A model generated the notes under the pieces. That model worked only from the letters and a program-made list of their open reading frames with translations, had not been told where the DNA came from and did not search any database. The position numbers were made by a program, and so were the translations under genes. Shown here piece by piece: positions 25,550 through 34,092 of a DNA stretch of 64,000 nt (its first letter is position 1; every line of letters starts with the position of its first letter). This stretch comes from Sphingomonadaceae bacterium. GTDB lineage: Bacteria; Pseudomonadota; Alphaproteobacteria; Sphingomonadales; Sphingomonadaceae. The stretch spans positions 62,001 through 126,000 of the forward strand of contig JAPZTW010000010.1 of NCBI GenBank assembly GCA_027533105.1. Reading direction: 5' to 3'.

Positions 25550-25978
25550 ATGCTCCAGCCCCGCGTCCTGGCCGCACGCCTGCTGAACCGGCAATTCGTG
25601 GGCTATTTCGTGGCCAGCGTCGGTGCGCTGGCGGTCGACATGGGCAGCTTTCTGCTGCTGCTGGAAACCGCCCTGCCCGCGGGCCTGTGCGCGGCGATCG
25701 CCTATACCCTGGGGATCGTGGCGCACTGGATCCTGCTGAGTCGCTCGGTCTTCGAAGCCGGGACCCACGCGCCCGGCAAGGCCCGGACCGTGCAGAAGGC
25801 GGTCTTCCTGTTCACCACCTGGGGCGGCCTCGCGCTGACCACCGCGATTGTCAGCGCCGCCGATGCGCTGGGCGCGGACGTGCGCCTGTCAAAGGGCGTG
25901 GCAGTGGTGTTCAGCTTCGTGCTCAACTATTTCATTCGCAAGCATTTCGTCTTCACCGCTGCCCGGCGGGCGGCGTGA
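25550..25978 (+). CDS. GtrA-like membrane protein
   Basis: A 142-residue GtrA family protein with four hydrophobic helices (for example FVGYFVASVGALAVDMGSFLLLL and VAVVFSFVLNYFIRKHFVF, the latter being the conserved closing motif). GtrA proteins are proposed to flip undecaprenyl-phosphate-linked sugars or to assist membrane glycosyltransferases. ATG 25550 is chosen; a GTG at 25532 that overlaps the previous stop would add six residues. It lies between the FAD enzyme and a nucleotide-sugar epimerase-like gene, consistent with surface polysaccharide modification. Confidence 0.85.
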   Translation: MLQPRVLAARLLNRQFVGYFVASVGALAVDMGSFLLLLETALPAGLCAAIAYTLGIVAHWILLSRSVFEAGTHAPGKARTVQKAVFLFTTWGGLALTTAIVSAADALGADVRLSKGVAVVFSFVLNYFIRKHFVFTAARRAA

Positions 25979-26000
25979 ACCGACGGGCGGGGACAGGATC

Positions 26001-27038
26001 ATGGCCGAATACCTTGTAACCGGCGGCTCGGGCTTCCTGGGCACGCTGCTGGTCACGAAACTGCTCGATGACGGGCACCAGGTGACCGCGATCGACCTCC
26101 TCGAAACGACCCTCAGCCATCCGCGGCTCGATGCCGTGGTGGGCGATATCCGCGACCGGGCGACGCTGGACGCGATCTATGCCCGGGTGCGGCCCGATGC
26201 AGTGTTCCACTGCGCCGCGCTGCTCGCCCACGGTTCGATCACCAAAGCCGAGCTGATGAGCCACAATGCCCATGGCACCCGCGTGCTGGCCGAAGCCACC
26301 GCCGATTCCGGGGTGCGCAAGCTGGTCTACCTGTCGAGCAATTGCCTGTGGGGCCACGGCTTCGACCGGCCCGTGACCGAAGCCGAGGAACCCGCCCCCT
26401 GCGAACCCTATGGGGTCAGCAAGCTGGAGGGCGAACGGATTCTGGCCGGGTTCGGCAACCGGTTCGAGACGGTCACGATCCGCTGCCCGACGATCATCGA
26501 CGAGGGACGGCTGGGGCTGCTGGCGATCCTGTTCGAATTCATCGCCGACGGGAACCGGGTGGTCACGGTCGGCAAGGGCGAAAACCGCTACCAGTTCATC
26601 TATGCCGCCGACCTGATCGACGCGATGCTCCGCGCCGCGCACTGCGAGGGCAGCCACACCTTCGGGATCGGATCGGACCATGTACCGACCATGGCCGGAT
26701 GCTTCCAGCAGGTGATCGACGGCGCGAACAGCCGCTCGCGCCTGCTCGCCCTGCCCAAGGCGCCGATGATCCTGGCGATGCAGATCGCCCATCATTTGCG
26801 GATTTCGCCGCTTGGCCCCTATCACTACCGGATGATCGCCAGTTCGTTCGTGTTCGATACCACCGCGATCAAGCGGGTGCTGGGCTGGCAGCCGACCCTG
26901 ACCAACGGCGAGATGATGCTGAAGGCCTATCGCTATTACCACGCCAACCGGATGGAAATCGCGGCGCGCAAGGATGTTTCGGCGCACCGCCAGGCCACAC
27001 GGATGGGCGTAATCCGCGTCCTCAAATGGCTGACCTGA
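26001..27038 (+). CDS. NAD-dependent epimerase/dehydratase (extended SDR)
   Basis: A 345-residue extended short-chain dehydrogenase. The Rossmann motif TGGSGFLG is at residues 7-14, and the catalytic YGVSK gives Tyr137 and Lys141, with a Ser-Ser pair upstream at YLSSN. The C-terminal part ends in a basic helix (AARKDVSAHRQATRMGVIRVLKWL). Such enzymes modify nucleotide sugars or related substrates. The start ATG has GGACAGG upstream. Its 3' end overlaps the next gene by 13 bases, implying translational coupling. Confidence 0.88.
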   Translation: MAEYLVTGGSGFLGTLLVTKLLDDGHQVTAIDLLETTLSHPRLDAVVGDIRDRATLDAIYARVRPDAVFHCAALLAHGSITKAELMSHNAHGTRVLAEATADSGVRKLVYLSSNCLWGHGFDRPVTEAEEPAPCEPYGVSKLEGERILAGFGNRFETVTIRCPTIIDEGRLGLLAILFEFIADGNRVVTVGKGENRYQFIYAADLIDAMLRAAHCEGSHTFGIGSDHVPTMAGCFQQVIDGANSRSRLLALPKAPMILAMQIAHHLRISPLGPYHYRMIASSFVFDTTAIKRVLGWQPTLTNGEMMLKAYRYYHANRMEIAARKDVSAHRQATRMGVIRVLKWLT

Positions 27039-28849
27039 ACGCTTCGACCGGCCCGACCGGAAGCGCCAACTTTCCGCTGCTGCGCCATTTCGGGCTGTGG
27101 CGCCTCTGGCTGATCGCCTGCGCGGTGCTGCTGCTGGCCAACGCGCCGCAGATCATGGCGTTCCAGGCCTACGATCCCGACGACTATACCCGGCTGCTCC
27201 AGGTTCGCGACTGGCTGGCCGGACAGGACTGGTTCGATACCCGGCAATACCGCTGGAACCCGCCGTTCGGGGGGGACATCCACTGGGTGCGGCTGGGCGA
27301 CCTGCCGCTCGCCGCCGTGCTTTACCCGCTGCAGCTGATCCTCGATCGCACGACGGCTGAAATCGCCGCGATGACCATCGTCCCGCTGCTGCAGCTGCTG
27401 GTGGCCATGGCGGTGATGGAGCGGCTGACCGCCGCGCTGGACCTGCCGCGTGCCACGCGCACCATTGCCCTGATCATGCTGCCGACCTTTCCGGTGCTGC
27501 TCGGCACCTTCGCGCCGCTCAGGGTCGATTATCACGGCTGGCTGGCGGTCTGCGCGCTGGCGATCACCTGGCTGACGGTCGCGGGCGGCTGGACGCGGCT
27601 GCTGGGCGCCGGGATCGTGGCGAGCATCGCGCTGGTGCTGTCGCTGGAAACCATGCCCTTCGTGATCGGCGCCGGGGGCTGGCTGGCGGCGCGCTACTGG
27701 TGGCTGGGCCGCCGCGAGCATGAGCCCTATTTCCTGGGCCTTGCGCTCGGTTCGGTTGCCCTGGTCCCGGTCTTCCGGCCGCCAACGGACCTCTTCACTC
27801 CCTATTGCGACGTGCTCTCGGCCCCGCACCTGCTGGCCTTCGTGACCACCGCCGCGCTGATCCTGGCCACGCGGCGTATCCCGGCCAAGGCCAGCCGAAC
27901 CATGCGCCTGCTGGTGCTGCTGCCGGTGCCGCTGGTGGCGGCCGCGCTGATCATGCTGCCGCTCGGCATCTGTGCGGTCCGCCCGCTGGTCCATGTCGAC
28001 GCCCTGGCCCGGTCGCTGTTCTTCGACCGGTTCATTGAGGCCCTGCCGATCACCGCGCAGCAATTTTCGGCGCAGGTCATGCTGCTGTCGACCGCGCTCA
28101 TCGCCGGCCTGGGCGGCTGGACAATCGTGCGGAGCACCGCCGACCCGCGCCGCCGCGACCGCTGGCTGACCGCCTGGGTCCTGGCCATGCTGGCCGCCGC
28201 GGTTTCGCTGATCCTGCTGCGCGCCTCCGTCGCCGCGCAGCTGCTGGCCGTGCCGATCTGTGCCGTGCTGGTCGCCGCCTGGCTCCCCCGGGCCCAGGCC
28301 ATACCGCAACTGACCCGCCGCCTCGCGGCCTCGCTGGCCTGCCTCGGGCTCTTGACCCCGGTCCTGCCGACCGCGCTCGCCACCCCCTTCGACCAGCCGC
28401 TGCCCTTTGCCCGCGCCGCCCAGCCCTATGTCGGCAGCAGCTATCGCTGCGACTATCGCCAGCTTGGCCAGCTGCCGCCCAGCCGCCTGTTCACCCCGAT
28501 CGCGAAATCCTCCGAACTGATGGCAAAGAGCCCGCACAGCACCATTGCCGGCACTTATCACCGCGATGACCGCCAGATCCACGACGTGATCCAGGCCTTT
28601 GCCGGGCCGCTCAGCGGGGCCGAAGCGATCGTCCGGTCATACCGGTCCGATTACCTGGTCTATTGCGCCAGCGATATCGAACCGGCCTTCCTCGCCGCCC
28701 AGCGCGCCGACAGCCTGGCCCGCATGCTGGTCAGGGGACAGCTGCCGGACTGGCTGGAGCCGGTGCCCGCCTTCGCCACGGGGCCGCTCAAGGTCTATCG
28801 GGTGCGTCAGGCCGGACGGAACAGCAGCGCGTCGCCATTGATGCAGTAA
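27026..28849 (+). CDS. GT-C-like multi-pass membrane protein
   Basis: A 607-residue polytopic membrane protein with about 10-12 helices (for example residues 25-47, 105-135, 150-240 and 280-330). The first extracytoplasmic loop contains D50-P-D-D-Y followed by TRLLQVRDWLAGQDWFDTRQYRWNPPFGGDIHW, a pattern resembling the acidic-motif loop of GT-C glycosyltransferases that use polyprenyl-phosphate sugars. The C-terminal third is soluble (RCDYRQLGQLPPSRLF...YRSDYLVYCASD). The start overlaps the epimerase gene, and the 3' end overlaps the convergent msrB by 43 bases. The transferase role is inferred from topology and context; I do not recognise a characterised homologue. Confidence 0.65.
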   Translation: MADLNASTGPTGSANFPLLRHFGLWRLWLIACAVLLLANAPQIMAFQAYDPDDYTRLLQVRDWLAGQDWFDTRQYRWNPPFGGDIHWVRLGDLPLAAVLYPLQLILDRTTAEIAAMTIVPLLQLLVAMAVMERLTAALDLPRATRTIALIMLPTFPVLLGTFAPLRVDYHGWLAVCALAITWLTVAGGWTRLLGAGIVASIALVLSLETMPFVIGAGGWLAARYWWLGRREHEPYFLGLALGSVALVPVFRPPTDLFTPYCDVLSAPHLLAFVTTAALILATRRIPAKASRTMRLLVLLPVPLVAAALIMLPLGICAVRPLVHVDALARSLFFDRFIEALPITAQQFSAQVMLLSTALIAGLGGWTIVRSTADPRRRDRWLTAWVLAMLAAAVSLILLRASVAAQLLAVPICAVLVAAWLPRAQAIPQLTRRLAASLACLGLLTPVLPTALATPFDQPLPFARAAQPYVGSSYRCDYRQLGQLPPSRLFTPIAKSSELMAKSPHSTIAGTYHRDDRQIHDVIQAFAGPLSGAEAIVRSYRSDYLVYCASDIEPAFLAAQRADSLARMLVRGQLPDWLEPVPAFATGPLKVYRVRQAGRNSSASPLMQ

Positions 28850-29283
28850 CGCTTGCCCGTCGGGCGCGGGCCATCGTCGAACACGTGGCCCAGATGCCCG
28901 CCGCAGCGCGCGCAATGCACCTCGGTGCGAGCATAGCCCACGTCATAGTCGATCGAGAACCCGGTTGCCCCGCGCCGCACCTCCCAGAAGCTGGGCCAGC
29001 CGGTCCGGCTGTCATACTTGGTGGCCGAATCGAACAGCGGATTGCCATCGGCGGCACAGACGAACACGCCCTTGCGCTTTTCACGCAGCAAGGGCGAGGT
29101 GCCCGGCACTTCGGTGCCCTTCTCGCGCAGGATGTAATACTGCTCGCGCGTCAGTCGCTTCTTCCATTCCGCGTCGCTGAACCGGACGGGATAGGTCCGC
29201 GCCTCGGCCTGGCCGCAGGCAGCGAGGGCGCCGGAGGCGACCCCGGCCCCCAGCCAGCCCAGCAACTGCCGTCGGTCCAGCAT
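28807..29283 (-). CDS. msrB: Exported methionine-(R)-sulfoxide reductase B
   Basis: A 158-residue MsrB with a Tat-like lipoprotein signal: DRRQLLGWLGAG then LAAC with lipobox Cys23. It therefore probably acts at the periplasmic face. The catalytic Cys147 is in KRYCINGDALLF and substrate residues are in TGWPSFW. Of the four zinc-site residues, CARC (Cys124, Cys127) is present, but the first pair reads CAAD (Cys76, Asp79), so one ligand is an aspartate. It follows the P450 gene after 13 bases on the same strand and may be cotranscribed. Its 3' end overlaps the convergent GT-C-like gene. Confidence 0.9.
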   Translation of the reverse strand: MLDRRQLLGWLGAGVASGALAACGQAEARTYPVRFSDAEWKKRLTREQYYILREKGTEVPGTSPLLREKRKGVFVCAADGNPLFDSATKYDSRTGWPSFWEVRRGATGFSIDYDVGYARTEVHCARCGGHLGHVFDDGPRPTGKRYCINGDALLFRPA

Positions 29284-29296
29284 CAGACCTTGCCCA

Positions 29297-30628
29297 TCAG
29301 AACTTCGACAGTGTCACGCCCAGTTCGCGGAAGCCGTGGACGAAATTGGCGCGCACCCGGCGGACCTTGCCGGTGACATTCACCCGCATCCGCCGCGCGT
29401 GCATTTCCTCCATCAGAATCTTCAGCTGCAGTTCGGCCAGGCGCGCGCCCACACAGCGGTGGATGCCATAGCCGAACGACAGGTGACGGCGGGCGTTCTC
29501 GCGCGTGACGATCAGCTTGTCCGGGTTCTCGAACACCGTCTCGTCGCGGTTGGCCGAGATGTACCACAGGATCAGCTTGTCGCCCTTCTTGATCTGCTGG
29601 CCGAACAGGTCGGCATCCTCGGTCGCGGTGCGGCGCATGTGGGCCAGCGGCGTGACATAGCGGATGCATTCCTGCACCGCGTTGGGGATCACCGAGGGAT
29701 CGGCTTCAAAGATCGCGCGCTGGTCCTGGAACTGGTCCAGCGCGTGGACGATGCCCGACATGGTGTTGCGGGTGGTATCGTTGCCGCCCACGATCAGCAG
29801 CACCAGGTTGCCCATGAACTCCTGCGGGCTCATGTGGTTCATCGCGTCCGAATTGATCATCATCGAGATCAGGTCACGGCTCGGCGGGGCGCCGGTGCGC
29901 TCCATCCACAGGCGGCCGAAGTACTGCGCCATTTCCTGCAGGATCTCGAAGCGGGTGTCGTTGAGCTCGCGCGCCAGGCCCAGCTCGACATCGCCCGCCC
30001 AGTCCGACCAGAAGGTCAGCAGGCGGCGGTCTTCCCACGGGAAGCCGAACAGGATCGCCAGCATGCCGGTGGTCAGTTCGATCGAAACCTTGTCGACCCA
30101 GTCGAACTCCTCGCCCCAGGGCAGGCTGTCGAGCACGGCGGCGGTGCGCATCCGCACCTCGGCCGCCATCTTGTCGATCTCACCGGGGGTAAAGGCCGGG
30201 GCCACGGTGCGGCGCTGGCCGGTATGCTCGGGCCGGTCCATCGCGATGAACATCGGCAGGCGGCGTTCCTCGAGATGTTCGGGGGTCACGTCCTCCGGCG
30301 GATCGCCGATCGTGATGCCGCCATACTGCCACGACGAGGAATAGAGTTCAGGCAGCGATTCGACGTGCTGGATCGTCTTGACGGTCGTGACGTTCCAGTA
30401 ATTGCCGTAAGGCGTCCCTTCGACCTTGTTGACCGGAGCCTTGGCCCGCATTTCGGCAAAGATCGGCTGCCAGCGATCCTCGACATAGATGTCGGACCGC
30501 GACACGTCCCAGGGATGGGTGTGCTTGGGCAGTTCCTGCCCGTGTTCCTTCAGCCAGGCCTCGAACGCCTCGATCGCCGTGGGCGAGGTGCGATACTTGA
30601 ACGGGGCATCGGCAATCTGGGTAGCCAT
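29297..30628 (-). CDS. Cytochrome P450, CYP153-like
   Basis: A 443-residue soluble P450. The I-helix motif GGNDTT is at 281-286, the ExxR pair at Glu320-Arg323, and the heme loop FGYGIHRCVG places the thiolate at Cys392. The blocks IGDPPEDV, MFIAMDRPEH, LLIVGGNDTTRN and LAHMRR...IKKGDKLILWYISANRDE closely resemble CYP153 alkane and fatty-acid terminal hydroxylases as I remember them. It needs a ferredoxin and reductase; none is adjacent, but a putidaredoxin-reductase-like gene lies at 53.8-55.0 kb. ATG 30628 has an AGAGGA ribosome site. A promoter-like pair is upstream. Confidence 0.9.
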   Translation of the reverse strand: MATQIADAPFKYRTSPTAIEAFEAWLKEHGQELPKHTHPWDVSRSDIYVEDRWQPIFAEMRAKAPVNKVEGTPYGNYWNVTTVKTIQHVESLPELYSSSWQYGGITIGDPPEDVTPEHLEERRLPMFIAMDRPEHTGQRRTVAPAFTPGEIDKMAAEVRMRTAAVLDSLPWGEEFDWVDKVSIELTTGMLAILFGFPWEDRRLLTFWSDWAGDVELGLARELNDTRFEILQEMAQYFGRLWMERTGAPPSRDLISMMINSDAMNHMSPQEFMGNLVLLIVGGNDTTRNTMSGIVHALDQFQDQRAIFEADPSVIPNAVQECIRYVTPLAHMRRTATEDADLFGQQIKKGDKLILWYISANRDETVFENPDKLIVTRENARRHLSFGYGIHRCVGARLAELQLKILMEEMHARRMRVNVTGKVRRVRANFVHGFRELGVTLSKF

Positions 30629-30678
30629 GACAATTCCTCTTCCGCTTGCGGCTTTGCGCAATCAGTTTCCCATCGAGA

Positions 30679-30708
30679 CTTATCTGGAGCAACTTACCAG
30701 AGAGTCAA
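30679..30708 (-). promoter_or_regulatory. Candidate sigma-70 promoter of the P450 gene
   Basis: On the minus strand TTGACT (complement of 30703-30708) is followed after 18 bases by GATAAG (complement of 30679-30684), 50 bases upstream of the P450 start. The -35 matches the consensus in five of six bases, and the -10 shares the central ATAA. Confidence 0.4.
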
Positions 30709-30732
30709 TAGGCGCTAGGGCGGATAACCTAA

Positions 30733-31986
30733 TCAGCGCACGGCTGGGCGCGAACGCAGCCGCGCCAGCCAGCCCTTGCGCCCGCTATCCCCCCGTGCCG
30801 GGCCGCTTTTCATCACCCAGCGGCGGAACAGGGTGGCGCCCACTTTGACGAAGATCGCGACGCAGACCACCTGCCAGGCCAGGGCCAGTGCATGCGGCAA
30901 CAGGGCATCGTCCTGTGCGGCGCGGGCCAGCATGGTGAAGGGGCTGCTGAACGGCACGGCGATCGCCGCCAGTTCGGCCAGGCTGCCAGGGCGCGCCATG
31001 GCCCAGGAGGCGAAGAAGAAGTTCAGCAGCTGCAACATCGTGACCGGCATCGACAGAGTCTGCACCTCGCGCACGGTGGTGGCCATCGAACCGATCGCCA
31101 GGAACAGCGAACCCAGCAGCAGGTAGCCCATCGCGAAATAGGCGGTGCCGAGCACGAAGAACAAGGGCCAGCCAACCGCCGGGGCGGGGAACTGGCCCAG
31201 GCTGTTGCCGGCGGCAAACCAGATCGCCCCGCCAGCCCCGGCCCAGACCGTGATCCCGACCAGCGAAACGCCCAGCATGGCAAACAGCTTGCCCAGGAAC
31301 ACGGCATCCATCGGGATCGCGGCGGCCAGCACCTCGATAATCTTGTTGCCCTTCTCCTCGACCAGGTTGGACAGGACCATCCCCGCCAGCAGCATGGTCA
31401 GCAGGAACAGCACGGTCTGGCCCAGTTGCGCGGTCAGCATCCGGCTGCGCGCCGAATCGGCCGTTGTCGCCAGCGCCAGCGGGGTCATGCCGACTTGGGG
31501 ATAGCTGGTCGCCGTCCCGCGCCGGGCCTCGGCCGCCAGCAGGGCCACCGGGCCGCGCCATTGCTCGATCCGCTCGGCCGGACCGGTCAGCATCGGCCGG
31601 TCCGGTGTGCCGGTGAGCACGGCGGCAAGGTTCAGGCGCTTGTCCTGCACGGCGGCGGCCGGATCGAAGGCCTCGCCCGGCTGCAGTTCCCTGACCGTGA
31701 CCAGCACCGGCAGCGCGCCGCGCAGTTGCGGTTCAAGCTGGCGATAGGCCGCCAGCATGGCCTGGGTATCGGCCGGCGCCATGGCCACGCCCAGTTCGGG
31801 GCGGGCGGCGCTGCTTTGCACCTCCTTGCCGATCCCGCCGGCAAGACCGCCGATCAGGAGCGGGAACAGCGGTCCCAGCAGGAAGAAGAAGAACGAGCGC
31901 GAAAACAGGATCGCGGTAAAATCGCGCCGGGCGATGACGAAAGCGGCAGCGAGGGTCGATAGCCGTCCGGTGGCAATAGCGGTCAT
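30733..31986 (-). CDS. ABC-2 type permease, NatB-like
   Basis: A 417-residue membrane subunit of an ABC-2 exporter. It has one N-terminal helix (FTAILFSRSFFFFLLGPLFPLLIGGL), a large extracytoplasmic domain (about residues 55-175) and a cluster of five or six helices in the C-terminal half starting LGQTVLFLLTMLLAGMVLSNLVEEKGNKIIEVL, the diagnostic NatB/YhaP pattern. It follows the ATPase gene by one base. The substrate is unknown; NatAB homologues have been linked to sodium or drug efflux. Its C-terminus ends in a basic tail (RKGWLARLRSRPAVR). Confidence 0.87.
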   Translation of the reverse strand: MTAIATGRLSTLAAAFVIARRDFTAILFSRSFFFFLLGPLFPLLIGGLAGGIGKEVQSSAARPELGVAMAPADTQAMLAAYRQLEPQLRGALPVLVTVRELQPGEAFDPAAAVQDKRLNLAAVLTGTPDRPMLTGPAERIEQWRGPVALLAAEARRGTATSYPQVGMTPLALATTADSARSRMLTAQLGQTVLFLLTMLLAGMVLSNLVEEKGNKIIEVLAAAIPMDAVFLGKLFAMLGVSLVGITVWAGAGGAIWFAAGNSLGQFPAPAVGWPLFFVLGTAYFAMGYLLLGSLFLAIGSMATTVREVQTLSMPVTMLQLLNFFFASWAMARPGSLAELAAIAVPFSSPFTMLARAAQDDALLPHALALAWQVVCVAIFVKVGATLFRRWVMKSGPARGDSGRKGWLARLRSRPAVR

Positions 31987-31987
31987 C

Positions 31988-32953
31988 TCAGCGCCCCTCT
32001 TCCTTGTCTTCGGCCAGCGCGCGGGCCGCCGCCTCACCGGCGATGGCGACAAAGGCATCGTGCAGCCCGGCTCGCTCGATCGACAGCGAGAGGATGCCCG
32101 CCTCGCCCTCGATCAGGGCGCGCAGCAGCGGCTCGATCCCGCTTTCGGGAAGCGAGAAGTGCCAGTAATTGCCTTCATGGCGGGCATCGGCCGGCAGGGC
32201 GCGGCGCCAGGGGCCATCCCCGGCGCGGGTTTCCAGCCGCACCTGGGCCGGGATCCGGCCACGCGCGACGTCCACCGGCCCGGCAAAGGGCACCTTGCCC
32301 CCGGCAATGATCGCCACCTCGTCGCACAGCCGTTCGGCATGGGCGATCACGTGGGTGGAAAAGATCACGGTCGTGCCCTTTTCCGCGAGGCCGCGCATCA
32401 TCCGTTCCAGCTTGCCCTGGTTCAGCGCGTCGAGGCCGGAGAACGGCTCGTCAAACACCACCAGCCTGGGTTCGTGGACCAGCGTGCCCAGCAATTGCAC
32501 CTGCTGGGCCATGCCCTTGGACAGCTGGCGGATCTGCCGGTCGATCGCATAGCCCAGGCCATGCTCTTCCAGCAGGATCTTGCCGCGCCGCCGCCCTTCC
32601 TCCAGCGGCAGGCCACGCAGCGCGCCGAGGAAACCGATCGCCTCATAGGCCTTCATCGCCGGGTAGAGCCCGCGTTCCTCGGGCAGGTAGCCGATCAGGT
32701 GGCTGATCTCGTGCGGGCGTTCATGGCCCAGCACGCGGCGCACGCCCTCGTCCGGATCGATGATCCCCAGCAGCATCCGCAGCGTGGTGGTCTTGCCCGC
32801 GCCGTTGGGGCCGAGGATGCCATAGATCGCGCCCTGCGGAACGGTGATGTCGACGCCATCGACGGCAGTGAAGCCATCGAACCGCTTGACCAGACCTCTC
32901 GCTTCGATTGCCAACGGTCGCGCCGTTTCTCCGCCCGCGCCGTTGCCCGCCAT
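31988..32953 (-). CDS. ABC transporter ATP-binding subunit, NatA-like
   Basis: A 321-residue ATPase subunit: Walker A GPNGAGKTT near residues 48-56, signature LSKGMAQQVQ, Walker B LVVFDEPFSGLD, and a C-terminal regulatory extension of about 90 residues typical of DUF4162/NatA-like subunits. It pairs with the ABC-2 permease directly downstream. ATG 32953 is chosen because AGGGGA lies seven bases upstream; an ATG at 32974 has no ribosome site. The gene is divergent from queG, with starts 68 bases apart. Confidence 0.9.
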   Translation of the reverse strand: MAGNGAGGETARPLAIEARGLVKRFDGFTAVDGVDITVPQGAIYGILGPNGAGKTTTLRMLLGIIDPDEGVRRVLGHERPHEISHLIGYLPEERGLYPAMKAYEAIGFLGALRGLPLEEGRRRGKILLEEHGLGYAIDRQIRQLSKGMAQQVQLLGTLVHEPRLVVFDEPFSGLDALNQGKLERMMRGLAEKGTTVIFSTHVIAHAERLCDEVAIIAGGKVPFAGPVDVARGRIPAQVRLETRAGDGPWRRALPADARHEGNYWHFSLPESGIEPLLRALIEGEAGILSLSIERAGLHDAFVAIAGEAAARALAEDKEEGR

Positions 32954-33021
32954 CTGCCATTCCCCTAGCTTCATGATTTGGCGTCACTATGGAGGGGACG
33001 TGAACAGGAGCAACAGGAAGT

Positions 33022-34092
33022 TTGGTTAACGCCGCCGATACCACGGCGCTCAAGGCCGACCTGATCGCCGAGGCGCGGCGGTTGGGCTTTGCCGCCTGTG
33101 GGATTGCCCCGGCGGCGGAAGACCCCTTGCGCGCCGCGCGGCTGGAGCAATGGCTGGGCGAAGGGCTGCACGGCTCGATGGAGTGGATGGAGAGCCGCGC
33201 CCACCATCGCCGCAGTCCGCAAGGGCTCTGGCCCGAGGCGCACCGCGTGATTGCGCTGGGCATGAGCTATGCTCCGGCGAGCCCGGCCCAGGTGATGCAC
33301 GGCGATGCATCGCGCGGGCAGATTTCGGTTTATGCCCAGGGGGCGGACTATCACGATACGGTCAAGAAAGCGCTCAAGCACCTCGCTCGCTGGCTGGTGG
33401 CCGAAGCGGCGCGGCGGGGGCTGGGCGAGGCGGGGGTGAAGGTTTTCGTCGATACTGCCCCGGTGATGGAAAAGCCGCTGGGCGAGGCGGCGGGGCTCGG
33501 CTGGCAGGGCAAGCACACCAACCTGGTCAGCCGCGAGCATGGCTCATGGCTGTTCCTGGGTTCGATCTATACCACGCTGGACCTGCCGCTGGACCAACCC
33601 GGCACAGACCGCTGCGGATCGTGCAATGCCTGCCAGGTGGCCTGTCCGACCGCGGCGTTTCCCGCGCCTTACCGGCTCGATGCGCGGCGCTGCATTTCCT
33701 ACCTGACGATCGAGCACAAGGGGCCGGTGGCCGAGGAATTCCGCCGCGCGCTGGGCAACCGGATCTATGGCTGCGACGATTGCCTGGCGGCCTGTCCGTG
33801 GAACAAGTTTGCCGACGCCGCCCACGCCATGCGCGCCTTCCTGCCGCGCGCCGAACTGGCCGCGCCGCGCCTCGCCGATCTGCTGACGCTCGACGATGCG
33901 GGCTTTCGCAAGCTGTTCAGCGGCTCGCCGATCAAGCGGATCGGGCGGGACCGGTTCGTGCGCAATTGCCTCTATGCCGCCGGCAACAGCGGCGATGCCG
34001 CGCTGCTGCCGCAGGTGCGCGCGCTTGCCGCCGATCCGGACCCGACGGTGGCCGATGCGGCCCGCTGGGCGCTGGCGGAACTGGCCGCCTAG
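33022..34092 (+). CDS. queG: Epoxyqueuosine reductase
   Basis: A 356-residue iron-sulfur and cobalamin enzyme for the last step of queuosine tRNA modification. Two cluster motifs are visible: [12 protein letters not shown] and [13 protein letters not shown], with the catalytic-region [34 protein letters not shown] before them. The C-terminus has a HEAT-like repeat ([30 protein letters not shown]). The start is a TTG at 33022, with GGAG eleven bases upstream; no ATG lies before the conserved N-terminus. It overlaps the convergent glutamate dehydrogenase gene by four bases at the 3' ends. Confidence 0.93.
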   Translation: MVNAADTTALKADLIAEARRLGFAACGIAPAAEDPLRAARLEQWLGEGLHGSMEWMESRAHHRRSPQGLWPEAHRVIALGMSYAPASPAQVMHGDASRGQISVYAQGADYHDTVKKALKHLARWLVAEAARRGLGEAGVKVFVDTAPVMEKPLGEAAGLGWQGKHTNLVSREHGSWLFLGSIYTTLDLPLDQPGTDRCGSCNACQVACPTAAFPAPYRLDARRCISYLTIEHKGPVAEEFRRALGNRIYGCDDCLAACPWNKFADAAHAMRAFLPRAELAAPRLADLLTLDDAGFRKLFSGSPIKRIGRDRFVRNCLYAAGNSGDAALLPQVRALAADPDPTVADAARWALAELAA

